Assembly: GCA_003427395.1 (NCBI GenBank)
Contig: BFEA01000231.1
Coordinates: forward strand, 1,401,519 to 1,427,231
Direction: 5' to 3'
DNA length: 25,713 nucleotides
From: Chara braunii
Taxonomy: Eukaryota; Streptophyta; Charophyceae; Charales; Characeae
Shown: piece after piece, positions 1 to 9,558 of the stretch
How the letters are laid out: each line of letters starts with the position of its first letter
Position numbering within the stretch: the first letter of the stretch is position 1
The notes under the pieces: generated by a model
What the model was told of the DNA's origin: nothing
Databases searched by the model: none
The model's input: only the letters and a program-made list of their open reading frames with translations
Program-made: the position numbers and the translations under genes

Positions 1-537
1 CCCACCACAAAAAAAAAACACCGAACCGGAACAGGGAAAAGAAGAAAAGGAAGAGGAAGAAAGAAAAGAAATGAAAGGTGCGAAAAAAGAACAACACCAG
101 AATCCGCACAGAACAAGAGTCTAGGGGTCATAGTTTTTGGCCGAGTTAAGCCACCAGTACTTCCTAAAGTTGTACCCCCTTTAACAAGCCACAAATTTAG
201 GAAGTGTATGGATCACTGCAGGAGCGCCCAAATTCATCCGAGTAGAAATGTTCGACTCGACTCTATTTTTTTTCCGCGGCCGATAGCTGGGCCAAGTACT
301 GCTGGCTTAAAGTTCTAGGGTCAAACGTCACCCGCCCACAGCCTGTGAAGAGGCATACTAGAAATCCCTTAGGTAGGTAGGCCTAGGGTCAAGGGTCACG
401 ATGAGGGGCGCCCGGGGCCCCTCTCGAGGAGTCAAAAGCAGGCCCCGGAAAAGTAAACAGCGAGGTCCAACCTGAGCACACACAAGTCAACGAGTCAAAG
501 ATTNCTCAGGAATCAACCACAATCACGCACATGTGAC
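1..537. other. No recognisable gene
   Basis: I see no coding potential here. The first 130 bases are purine-rich. The phrase 'ctagggtcaa' and near variants recur around 120, 315 and 385. There is one undetermined base at 504. Confidence 0.6.
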
Positions 538-994
538 GGCTCAGTTCAGTTTCCAAGGCCCGACTGGTCCAGGTACACGCACGCTGGAGCAGTAAATCTT
601 CGCCACATCGATCGAGAAATCTCAGCCCTTATTTGAGGAGGCAAAAGGAGGCAGGCCCAAGGCCAAGTCAAAACTACATCAGAGCGGGCGTGCTCCAGAC
701 CGCTGATTCGTTCTGCCTTGTGCTGCCTTGAGGCTGGAGCGCTATTTCCAGAGCGGTCACGTCGGAAGGCTCAGTTCAGTTTCCAGGGGGCCCACCTGGT
801 CCAGGTACGCAAAGGCTGGCGGCAAATCTTGGCCACACAGATCGAGAAATCTCAGCGATTATTTCAGGAGGCAAAAGGAGGCAAGCCTAAGGCCAATCAA
901 CGTTACATCAGAGCGGCCTGCACCAGACCACTGATTCATTCTACCTTGCACTGCCTTGAGGCTGTAGCGCTATTTCCAGAGCGCTCGGGCTGGA
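538..994. repeat. Tandem duplication, two copies of about 230 bp
   Basis: Two diverged direct copies abut: 538-767 and 768 to about 994. Both begin with 'ggctcagttcagtttcca', share 'gatcgagaaatctcag' and 'aggaggcaaaaggaggca', and end with 'gcgctatttccagagcg'. The copies differ by scattered substitutions and a few indels. No tRNA boxes or conserved reading frame are seen, so this is called a non-coding tandem repeat. Confidence 0.85.
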
Positions 995-1430
995 GGATGG
1001 CAGGCACAGATTGAGTACTGGAGTAGCCAGAGCTAGACGGTGTGCTGCACCGTAGCTTGGCTGTTGAGTGAGAGAGGGAGGTTTGAGGGAGCATCGCCTG
1101 TGCAGAGAAGAGATTGGGGAGATAGGGTGGGGCTTGACTTGACTTACCTGGTGCTGTTGCTTTGCTGGAGAGACAGCGCCACTTTTTTTTTTTTTTTGTG
1201 GGCTGGAGGTGAGACAGCGCCGTACGTCTGAAGGCCAGCTTTTCTGCTTCTCGCATTGTCGTAAATTGCATCAGTGGCCAATCCGCTCGAGGGTTGTTGT
1301 GTTCGGAGAGAGAGAGAGACATTGGTCATACGATCATGTATGTGGTCATTTTTTTTATTATTTTTTTTTTTTAATGTTTACTTCGCCAGATTGCTGTCGG
1401 TGGGGGACAGAGATGTGACGATCACCCACT
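995..1430. other. No gene; two poly(T)-rich tracts
   Basis: Apart from T-rich runs near 1182-1197 and 1350-1372 and a short GA microsatellite near 1307-1319, nothing recognisable is present. Short open frames on both strands look like chance. Confidence 0.55.
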
Positions 1431-1830
1431 GGCGTAGCTCAGTTGGTACACCCCTAAACTGTTGAAAATTGATGTAGAGACCCGAGTTCAAACTCCTGTA
1501 ATGACCCGCCATAACACAGACTGAGAACACTGCTGATTTCTGAAGTTCTGCCGATGGAATGGATGCCTTGCTGAGATTCCCGCATTCTGCTGAGTTTCTA
1601 AGTCTGTGTGTGTGCGTGCTTGTTGACGTGCGTGCCTGTCTGAGTGCTTGTCGGCATGAGTGTGTGTGTGACCCGCAAGGGTACTTGCTTGTTTGGGAGG
1701 CCCGTAGGCCCGGTACTTGCCTGTGGCCGTGATATTGAGGGTTGCAGCAAGGAAAACACTCAAGTAGCGGAGCCAGGGGCCCGCGGTACTTGGAGCAGCG
1801 GAAAAACACTCAAGTAGCAAGTAGGTCGGT
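1431..1830 (+). mobile_element. tRNA-derived SINE, copy 1 (+)
   Basis: The head carries a Pol III A box (TAGCTCAGTTGG, 1435-1446) and a B box (GAGTTCAAACTC, 1484-1495) at tRNA-like spacing, so the head is tRNA-derived. The body that follows (about 1498-1830) has a close relative at 13336-13640, sharing 'cacagactgagaac', 'ctaagtctgtgtgtgtg', 'agggtactt' and 'actcaagtag'. A box/B box head plus dispersed body is the standard SINE layout. No target-site duplication or tail was identified, and the 3' end is uncertain because 'agtagcggtaggctagg' motifs continue to about 1930. Confidence 0.75.
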
Positions 1831-2640
1831 ACCGCACCCAGTAGCAGTAGATGTGCCGGGTACTTGAGGCTGAGCAGAAGAAGACTAAGTTGGCATTTTT
1901 AGAGGCCCAGTAGCGGTAGGCTAGGTCTAGGCCGGTACCAGTCCATCCAGTCTGAGTCTAGGGCCTGTACGGGCAATATCAGAGTCTGCAATGATGTTTC
2001 CCTCCGAAAGGGAGGAGGTACCGGTTGCTTGGGAGGCCGAGCGGCCTGGAAGTCACCGCCCAGGTGGTAAGTAGGCCGCTATATCAGGAGGCCGAGGGAA
2101 GAGCCCGGCCTCATTCTTCTGTGTGCAAGTTTGGTGACACGCTGCTGGAGCGCTGGCTGGAGTAGCGCTGGGTACTACAGCACTGCTGGGAGGAAGAAGC
2201 CGGGAGCTTCCACCTTGGCTATGGTGGAGCTCTACCGGTAGGAGGAGGAGGGAGAAGGGGACTAAGGAGGAGAGTGGCGAGGTACCTACCTGGCTATGGT
2301 GGACACCATCTTCATCACCTTGTTAGGCGCTGCATCTGGAAGGCCCCCGTTGGGGTAGTGCCGCACCAAGGAAGCTCGGGGCAGAGATAAGCATGGCGGC
2401 CTAGTGAGCAGCGGCATAGCGGCTTTGCGTTGTCCTTTGCACAGGGAGGCAGCGACATAGCTGCTTTGGGTTGTCCTTTGGACAGGAGGGTTGAGCCCTT
2501 AGTAGTCCGCCATAGCCTCGGCCTACATGTGAGAGGAAGGAGAAGGGTGTCCATGGCTATGGTGGACCTCATGTTGTGCCTGCAGTAGAAGTGGGATTCG
2601 GACATTGATTCTGGTTCAGCCATTCAACATTATTATTGTT
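1831..2640. other. No gene; small internal repeats
   Basis: GC-rich sequence without a convincing reading frame. A 42-bp unit is duplicated near 2409-2486 ('gttgtcctttg' at both places), and 'tggctatggtgga' occurs near 2216, 2291 and 2554. It may be the body of an older repeat that I cannot name. Confidence 0.5.
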
Positions 2641-2734
2641 ATTTCTTGTTTGAACAAGGGAGGAGGAGATAAGGAGGAGGAGATTGATTGGCGAAGAAGA
2701 AGAGCATTATCTTTGGTCTATGTTGGAGTACATC

Positions 2735-2775
2735 ACCTTCTTCTTCTTTCTGACTTCTTCTTCTTCTTCTTCTTT
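2735..2775. repeat. TTC microsatellite within a purine/pyrimidine stretch
   Basis: Two clusters of TTC triplets, preceded by GGA/GAA triplets at about 2659-2702 on the same strand. These produce spurious K/R- or F-rich frames on either strand. Confidence 0.8.
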
Positions 2776-2923
2776 CCCTCTCTCTCCTCTCAAGTTCATT
2801 CATTTTTTTTTGCAATTGGACGCCATTGTACTTTCTGATGAATGTATACTTCGAAATTAGCCAGGATCGTAATATTGGTATTGGAGCGGATTCTACTTGC
2901 TGGGAGAGTTGACTTTGCCGCCA

Positions 2924-2989
2924 TAACCCTAACCCTAGTGGTAAGGGCTGACCACTTAGGGTTAGGGCGGAAGTTAGGGTTAAGTGGGG
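2924..2989. repeat. Telomere-like repeats forming a hairpin
   Basis: CCCTAACCCTA followed by GTGGT (about 2928-2942) is answered by ACCACTTAGGGTTAGGG (2951-2967), an inverted repeat with an 8-base spacer and one bulged base. A third TTAGGGTT follows at about 2973. The units are TTAGGG rather than the usual plant TTTAGGG and are too few to be a telomere. Confidence 0.7.
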
Positions 2990-4174
2990 CAGCGTGGTAA
3001 AGGGAAGTTGCTCCCACCTGGCAGGGCCGTGTAGGGGCGACATTAAACCCGACAAGGTTGTTTGTGAGCATGTTGTGGTGGCAAGACACAAGGTGGGACT
3101 TCGTGATGCAATTTGAGAGAGGCGACAGTGAAGGGCACCTACAACTTGAATCTGAACTTCAAGGAAGACGAGGAGTGACTTTAGGGATCCCCTCAAGTTA
3201 GGCGAGTTTGAGGGTGGCAGCCATATCTGCACCTACGAACTGCAAGTTGCTACTTTGATCTTCAACATCGACGGGGGATCCGACATCGTACTTTGGGGTA
3301 GATGTTGACCCTCCTGGATGATAGGACAGTAGTGTAGAGGATGCTAATTGGGCGAGGAAGACTATGTGAGAGGAGGTTGAGTTTCTTTCATCTCAACAGC
3401 CCAACCACTCAGGTAAGTGTCATGCCGCCAGGGTGCCCATGTGTGTGTGAATTGACTGCCTGCTGGGGTATTCTGGGTTCTTCTTCCATCCTCCATGGTC
3501 TTGATCTTGTATGAGGTGTGTGAACTACCTACTCACCTGACGAGTGAATGAATGGAGTATCTTGTGTGCCATGCTATATCTTTCTACAATGCTTTGTTTA
3601 TTTCATTCTGAACGACTGTAGTCTATAGGTTCTTTCTGGGGCTAAATTTCGTTTTTCAATTCGGTAGAGGCAGAGATTAGGTCTTTGTGGAACTCTTGTT
3701 GGTTGGGACCCGGTTCTGACTCCAGTGGGACCATTTGGGACTCAATGGGACCAGGCCCAAACAAGAAGTGCCCCTCGGGCTAAATCTGTTGACGTCAGTT
3801 ACCTTGCTCTATCTGATTGGGACTCGGAGTTCATGCTTTCGGACCAGGAGCTGAGGGGATCTCAACTGAGACGTTTTATCAGACTCTACCACACGATCCG
3901 CCGCCTGACTCGCACCTTGGACACCACTCAATTCTCTCTTGCATTTCGTAGTACACTTTGAATTTGATTTGCTGTGTCTTCAGGGAGCTGAGTCCGACTA
4001 GGCTTGAGAGGACCTCATACGTAGTCGGACCAGACTATGTGGCGGAATGAGATATCTCTGATCTTTATTTTTTTGTTTTGACTGCTCTCCAGTCCAAATG
4101 ATTGCCGCTCCGGCTAGGAGTTCTACCTTTTCTTCTGATTGATTTCAAGCTGTTTCTTTCATTGGGTTCGTTAA
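2990..4174. other. No gene recognised; 3' part may be retrotransposon leader
   Basis: The stretch before 4175 directly precedes the gag start and could be the LTR and untranslated leader of that element. I found no standard primer-binding site and no second LTR copy, so this is inference. A 78-codon open frame at 3725-3961 matches nothing I know. Confidence 0.4.
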
Positions 4175-5262
4175 ATGCCTGCGTCTACACGATCGCAAAC
4201 GAGAGAGAAAGAGAGAGGAGAGAAGCTTCTGAGTGTTGCTCTTGAGGGGGTGAGGAGAGGGAAGAGGAGTGTTCGTCCCAGAAGTGTGAGGAAATACAGA
4301 CCTCTCTTGAGAGACTTATTGACTCCCTCGTCCTCCATCATGGCATCTTCAACAGAATGAAAGTTGCAAATGGACGCTGCCCCTGAGGCAAAAAAAGCGC
4401 AGTACTTGTTCTTCTATGAAAAAACATTGAAGAGGGAAGAGGAAGAGAAGGAGAAGGAGAGGGGAGATAAAGTAAAGGCTCATGAAGCTGTCTTCAATAT
4501 CGTGCCCGCCTTAACTGATGATGAGGTGGAAGAGAAGATTGTCCCACTCCTCAAGGCTTTAGTAGAGGTCCGGGCTGATGAAGACCATACAGGCCAACTC
4601 GCCAAGGTGTTTGATGAACTCAAGAAGTTGCGCGAGGATATGGCCGTGATGGAGCATCAGCACCATGACCAGCTGCAACACTTTGCTAACATGCAGCCGA
4701 CCCAAGGTGTCCTTCCGCCTGCTGACCCTGCTTCTAGTGCTGTGTGTCAGTCCGTTCTTGCCCTTCCAACTATATCATCTTCTTCTTCTTCTTTGACTGT
4801 GGCCAACAGCCTATCCGGATCTGCAACAGGTCTAGACTCCATTGTTGTTGCTGCTGCTGCTGTAGTGGCAAGTGGCAGTGCAGGGCATTCTGGAACTGTT
4901 GCAGCCCCGAATTCGGACCTAGCGATCGCTAGTCCTAGCGCAGCTTTCCCTACGTGGACAGGAAGGTGACACAGATTCCGTCTAAGTATGACGGAAAAAA
5001 CGACATCGAATCTTGGATCAGCTCCATGTGATCCTACTTTGATGTGCTGGGGATACCCCAAGTGACTCAGTCGTTGGTCCTAGGGACCAATGTGGAACCC
5101 GCCGTTAGGAGCTTTGTAGAAGTCCAAGCTGTACAGTCAGGCTGTAAAAGAATAGACCTGAACAAATGGCTGAAGGCTACGCCTATAGCCGCATTTGAGG
5201 ATCTCTTGATCAAATAATATGCTGATCCGCATGCTGCAGCCAAAGCTAGACTTAAGGAGGGG
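4175..5262 (+). pseudogene. Degenerate gag of a Ty3/gypsy-like LTR retrotransposon
   Basis: This is a decayed capsid polyprotein gene. It starts at ATG 4175 with a basic N terminus, is interrupted by TGA at 4358, and continues in the same frame through a charged coiled-coil-like segment (EKTLKREEEEKEKERGDK) and a Ser/Ala-rich linker to a stop at 4967-4969. The capsid-like region resumes in another frame at about 4966 (VTQIPSKYDGKNDIESWISS), with stops at 5029 (TGA) and 5215 (TAA); family similarity fades after about 5262. A (K/R)YDG..D...W motif with a following hydrophobic capsid core is typical of plant retrotransposon gag, and the wording resembles gag proteins I associate with Chara. No zinc knuckle, protease, RT or integrase follows, so the element is truncated as well as frameshifted. 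Several stops could be C-to-T changes (CGA to TGA, CAA to TAA). It cannot be functional. Confidence 0.75.
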
Positions 5263-5406
5263 GAAGAAGCTTGGGAAGTTGAAGGAGGAAGGAAACACAA
5301 TTAGATTGTATTATTGATTAGCTGATATAATGAAAACTTGAAACCTATCTTCCTCACCTCATACTCTTCTCTTCCCTTGCCTGCATTCCAGTCTGCTTGC
5401 GGCTTC

Positions 5407-5580
5407 GAGTTGCTGTCAATCATTGTTTGAGTTGCTGTCAATCATTGTTTGAGTTGCTGTCAATCATTGTTTGAGTTGCTGTCAATCATTGTGTGAGTTG
5501 CTGTTAATCATTGTGTGAGTTGCTGTCAATCATTGTTTGAGTTGGTGTCGATCACTGTTTGAGTTGCTGTCAATCATTGT
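5407..5580. repeat. 22-bp minisatellite, 8 units
   Basis: The unit GAGTTGCTGTCAATCATTGT plus two variable bases (TT or GT) is repeated eight times with few substitutions; the sixth and seventh joins and one unit (GTTGGTGTCGATCACTG) are the most diverged. The units are contiguous with no spacers. A single related phrase, 'agttgtcaatcattgt', occurs near 24982. Confidence 0.95.
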
Positions 5581-6807
5581 GCGTTGTGAGTTATTGCATG
5601 GTGTAAGAATATTGAGATTCTTGGTATTGGGTTCATAACAAACACTTCTCGCTTTCCGATCATCAAAGGGGAAAAAGGGGAAACGGTTTGAAAAATGCAT
5701 GTACTTTTAATTTTAAATCACTGCTACTGCGTGAAAAATCGAGCCAACCCCTGAAGACAGAAAAAGGAAAGAAACTTTTAAAGAAAGTGAAAATTTTGGA
5801 TTGTCAATTGGACCGACTGAAAAAAGCTGGGCTTCCTGGTAGCTAGGGTGGTGCCAAAGTAACTGGGGGTTTAGTTTTAACCGTTCACCGTACTTCACAG
5901 CCTGTACTGTAATGATGACTAATGATCGGTTGGTCCTATCGTTCGGCCGTATTGTTCGGTGCTATGCTATCCTTTGGTGCTCAGAGTGAAGATGGTCGTG
6001 AAGCCCTCTTCAGTATTCAAGCTGCAATTTGCCGCCTGCTACGTGGAAGACTGAGGGCAGAAGATGGTGCTGTTCCACCTCATTCTGCAAGCGCACCCCC
6101 CCTCTTCCCCCCGCGGGTGTAATGCCGATCGGAGATGCGACAGCCCGGGTTCAAAGTCCATCAGCAGATTGAACGGCAGTGAACGGGACGGGTGGGTGGC
6201 GCATGGTGGGTGACAGGGGGGGTGGTGGGTCAGGAATGGAGATGAGGAGAGGAGACAGCGAAGTGCAGAAGACGATGGTGACAATTTTCTGTGAGTGAGC
6301 GCTTGTACCGGTCTGCTCTTCTGAAGGATCGCGTATTCCTTGACAACGTTAAGAAAAAAAATGGCTCGGCATCTGTTTTCTTAATCTGGAGTACAGGACG
6401 TGAATCGTATTGCTTAATGGGAGGAGGGGTGGGTGAGCGGGATGCCGGCCAGTGGTAGTGGTTGGAAGAAGGAGGGGGGGTGGTGGGGGGGCAAAGGGGA
6501 ACATGTGCTAAATGTGAGTGAGTGAGTGAAGGCCCCTCCTCGTCCAGCCCTGAAAGCCGTCCATTGTATGGAAAGGTCCGTATGTGAGAAGGAGATTCGC
6601 TTGTCCTTTGAAAGCGGTTTTGGGTTTTGCCAGCAACGACGGATAGGCCTGAGCATATACCTTCTCCCACTGCCCGGCGAACACGTGTAACAAACACCCC
6701 CCTTCAGCCCCCCTCCTCCTCCGAGTACTCTCCAGCAGCATGTATCGCTTGTTGTCCGATTCGGCGTGGTAGGGTGTGCGCGCTATATCCTCCTTCTGTT
6801 CTTGAGA
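5581..6807. other. No gene recognised; G-rich upstream region of the dynein light chain gene
   Basis: No convincing exon is seen. Two G-run clusters (about 6180-6235 and 6418-6492) could form G-quadruplexes and sit a few hundred bases before the dynein light chain start, so they may belong to its promoter or 5' untranslated region. A 66-codon frame near 5922-6122 has no recognisable family. Confidence 0.45.
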
Positions 6808-7197
6808 ATGGAGTTGGAGGAAGCAGGTGCAAGCCCTGCAGTCCACTTGTCTTATCCTGTCGAGCCAGCATTCCGTAAAAAGTTTCGATCGGGCAAAGTG
6901 AAGCAAGCGATAGGTGCCATTCTGAAGGAGAAGTTGACGGGGGCAGTTTATCATCCAGACAACACGTCGACGTGGACGAGAGAGATCGCAGATGCTATCA
7001 AGGTGAAACTGAAAGAAATGGATCTGGAGCGGTACAAGTTCGTAGTGCAGGTGGTGATTGGGGAGCAAAGAGGGGAGGGGGTCAAAATGGGATGCAGGTG
7101 CCTTTGGGATCCCAACACTGATAATTACGCGCACGACGTGTTCATCACGGAGAGCATTTTCTGTGTTGCAGCTGCCTTCGGAGTTTATCTGTATTGA
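6808..7197 (+). CDS. Tctex1-family dynein light chain, DYNLT2B (TCTEX1D2)-like
   Basis: The 129-residue product is a Tctex-type dynein light chain. In animals and Chlamydomonas, DYNLT2B (Tctex1D2) is a subunit of dynein-2, the retrograde intraflagellar transport motor, and works next to intermediate chain WDR60 in cilia. The whole domain is visible: a basic N-terminal helix (FRKKFRSGKVKQAIGAIL), a second helix, then the diagnostic core YKFVVQVVIGEQRGEGVKM and CLWDPNTDNYAHDVF, ending in AAFGVYLY as the family does. The ATG at 6808 was chosen because the 14 upstream in-frame codons begin with GTG and are not conserved; the length is close to, slightly shorter than, animal orthologues (about 140). 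No intron interrupts the frame, though an upstream 5' exon cannot be excluded. A ciliary dynein subunit fits an organism with flagellated cells, such as charophyte sperm. The family assignment is strong; DYNLT2B over other Tctex members is likely. Confidence 0.9.
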   Translation: MELEEAGASPAVHLSYPVEPAFRKKFRSGKVKQAIGAILKEKLTGAVYHPDNTSTWTREIADAIKVKLKEMDLERYKFVVQVVIGEQRGEGVKMGCRCLWDPNTDNYAHDVFITESIFCVAAAFGVYLY

Positions 7198-7242
7198 AAC
7201 GGACAGAATATCAAGGAGTTTCCCTCGCTACCTACCGGTAGT

Positions 7243-7560
7243 TTGTGTCTGTCAGTCTCTCTGCACGTGGCTGTGTCGGTCTCTGTCTCAGCGCGTCTCT
7301 CTATCTCTATCTGTCTGTCTTTGTCTGTCTGTCTTTCTGTACATCTGTCTCCTCCCTGTTCCACCCCCACCTTCTCTCCCCCGTGTCACTCTCTCCCTTT
7401 TGTTTCTTCTCCTCCCCTCTTCTCTTGTCTCCTTTTCCATCTACCAAACACCCTTCTCTCTCTAACATAGGGACCAGGATTGCGCTCTCTGTATCTCTCT
7501 GCCTCTGCCTCTGTCTCTTGCGTGTGCACTTCCTTCTCTCTCTCTCTCTTACCCCCGTAA
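7243..7560. repeat. Pyrimidine-rich CT/TCTG microsatellite tract
   Basis: Long C/T-biased stretch with runs of TCTG, TCTC and CTCTCT, starting about 45 bases after the dynein light chain stop codon. It gives long spurious open frames on both strands. Confidence 0.85.
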
Positions 7561-8154
7561 CCACCTCTGAAACATATCCCTGTGTGTTGATGTTGTGGGA
7601 CAGCGAAGATCTGCAGGTAAAAGAGGATGAAAAGATGAACTAGATGAATGCCGGCAACATGAGATCGACAGAGATAGACAGATTGTCAGCCAGGCAGATA
7701 AACAGTTGGGTGAGCACATAGCAGCTATCTATTGGTGGAATAGCCAGCGTTTGGAAGTTGCTGTACTGCTGATCGTCATCATTAGGTGATGATAGTAAAG
7801 CGGTTGAAAAGCAGGAGTTACAAGTGCAGAGGATTCGATGGTTGTCCCAACTCGGAGGGAGTGGGACGCTGGAGAAGGAAGGGACCAGGCGGGCATCTTC
7901 CGGGAGGAATAGCACGAAGCCAACTGAGCAGCACCAGCAGCAGCAGCAGCAGTAGCGGCAGCAGCAGGAGGAGGAGGAGGAGGAGCTGGTGGTGGCGACT
8001 GTACTACTATGAATGAGAAGGACAAAAGGGACTGAAGCTGGTGGCCAGTACCACATGCCAGTAATGTGCCCGAAAGGCCGAGAAGAATGTGGAATAGGTC
8101 ATTTATGGTCACTGTGTCATGTGACAGGAAGGTTTGAATGCCGCCGCGTTCCTT
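7561..8154. other. Upstream region of the receptor-like kinase; trinucleotide repeats
   Basis: No separate gene is seen. (CAG)n and (GGA)n triplets lie at about 7929-7988. This stretch may be 5' untranslated region or intron of the kinase gene. A possible splice acceptor, TGTGACAG ending at 8127, follows a pyrimidine-poor stretch; reading from 8128 joins the kinase frame in phase 0, while an in-frame TGA at 8122-8124 blocks direct extension further upstream. Confidence 0.5.
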
Positions 8155-9558
8155 ATGTCAGAGAAAGCACTGATAATAATTGTTGCTGTGTCAGGGATTT
8201 TGGTCGGTGTGTCGATACTGCTGGTGTGCGTGTTGTTGTTGTTGGGGAAGGTCGATCGCGAGTGCTGTTCCGAATGGATCTTCTTCTTTTGTGATCGCCG
8301 TTCTCACCCTCGCGCGAAGGACTCCTTGACACTGTGGTCCAAAATCAGCCATGCCTCTTCCGCCGGAAAGTCGCGGAATGCATTCCAGGTTCAGGAGTAC
8401 ACTTACGAGCAGCTCGGTGCAGCAACCGGCAACTTCTCTACGGTTCTTGGAAGCGGGAAGAATGGGCCGGTGTACAAGGCTGTGCTCCCAGGGGGAGTGG
8501 AGGCTGTGGTGAAAGTTCATCGTCACCCTCGCAATTCTCAATCTGATGCTTCTGATGGATTGGACAGTTCAGTAACGACACAAGACGCAGAAGCGGGAAG
8601 AGGAGGGCCCGGAAAAGGTCTCAGTGAAGACGGTGGCTCAGTGATGAGTGAGATTGATTTGCTTTCAACGATTCACTATAAGAAGTTGGTCAATCTGGTC
8701 GGGTTCTGCACGGAGAACGGAAGTTACGTGCTGGCATTCGAATACAAGTCGAATGGAAGTCTCCATAGCCATTTGCATGACTCGAATGCGAAAGCGAAGT
8801 CGCTGACCTGGCCACGCCGACAGCAGATTGCATTGGATGTTGCCGAAGGGCTGTACTATCTACACGATGGAGCAGATCCGGCGGTAGTGCACACAGATAT
8901 CCGGTCGGCGAATGTGTTCCTAGACGAGAACTTCAACGGGTTCCTTGCCAACTTCGGCGTCCATCAAGGAGGGGACTTCCTACGACTCTTCCACTCGTCT
9001 TCGTCTGGGCGACCTGGCGGCCCCAGCAAAAGCAGTGCCGTGGCCGGCCCGAGTAGTACGGAGAGTACCGTTTGTGCAGGGTACCTTGATCCTGAGCTCT
9101 TCTACACGCACAAATTCACGCAAGTCACTGACATTTACAGCTTCGGCATTCTTCTCATGGAAATTATCTCCGGGTTGAATCCCTGCGTTCCCACTATCTC
9201 CTTGCGAGATATGGCGTGGACATACGACATAGAGAATCCAAACCACCTGTTGAAGTTGATCGACCCAAGGCTGGCCAGAGATTTCAACTCCGAAGAGGTG
9301 AAGCGAATGGCCAAGTTGGCGCAGAACTGTTTGAGTAAAGAACCTGCCTCAAGGCCCACCGTCAAACAGGTCCTTGACATGCTTGAGCCTCGCGGTCACG
9401 GTTCCCGCGATCCCAGGGTAGACGGTCTGTTCCGGCACAATGTCGTGGCAGCCACCAGTGAGCATTCAAGCGAAGAGGGTAGCCCTGACCGCAACAGCCC
9501 TCCTCAGAGAAGTGCTACGCCCACAGGCATCAAACCCACTGGTACATCTCGCGTTTGA
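8155..9558 (+). CDS. Receptor-like protein kinase with degenerate catalytic motifs (probable pseudokinase)
   Basis: The 467-residue product is a plant-type receptor-like kinase: a very short N terminus, one hydrophobic transmembrane segment at about residues 5-32, a Cys/basic juxtamembrane stretch, then a kinase domain from about 82 to 415 and a Ser/Pro-rich tail. Visible motifs are the glycine loop GSGKNGPV (about 99-106), the beta-3 Lys (120, AVVKVH), a candidate alpha-C Glu (MSEIDLL), HTDIRSAN in place of HRDxKxxN (Asp 248 kept), NFG in place of DFG (Asn 266), GYLDPE and the DIYSFG helix. Loss of the Mg-binding DFG Asp, with HRD Arg and catalytic-loop Lys changed to Thr and Arg, argues for a pseudokinase or weak kinase. 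Gly/Ser-rich insertions sit between beta-3 and alpha-C and in the activation loop. The body reads most like LysM-RLK/CERK1-type kinases (LTWPRRQQIALDVAEGLYYLH), but that is impression only. ATG 8155 is the first in-frame ATG after the TGA at 8122; an ectodomain on an upstream exon is possible. Confidence 0.85.
   Translation: MSEKALIIIVAVSGILVGVSILLVCVLLLLGKVDRECCSEWIFFFCDRRSHPRAKDSLTLWSKISHASSAGKSRNAFQVQEYTYEQLGAATGNFSTVLGSGKNGPVYKAVLPGGVEAVVKVHRHPRNSQSDASDGLDSSVTTQDAEAGRGGPGKGLSEDGGSVMSEIDLLSTIHYKKLVNLVGFCTENGSYVLAFEYKSNGSLHSHLHDSNAKAKSLTWPRRQQIALDVAEGLYYLHDGADPAVVHTDIRSANVFLDENFNGFLANFGVHQGGDFLRLFHSSSSGRPGGPSKSSAVAGPSSTESTVCAGYLDPELFYTHKFTQVTDIYSFGILLMEIISGLNPCVPTISLRDMAWTYDIENPNHLLKLIDPRLARDFNSEEVKRMAKLAQNCLSKEPASRPTVKQVLDMLEPRGHGSRDPRVDGLFRHNVVAATSEHSSEEGSPDRNSPPQRSATPTGIKPTGTSRV

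Noticed and set aside
5407-5580. CRISPR array
   Set aside because: The 22-bp units are contiguous with no spacers, and the window is clearly eukaryotic.
6766-6807. N-terminal extension of the dynein light chain from position 6766
   Set aside because: It depends on a GTG start and adds residues not found in the family; ATG 6808 is preferred.
8134-8154. Kinase start at 8134
   Set aside because: The codon there is TTG. The first in-frame ATG is 8155, unless an upstream exon joins at about 8128.
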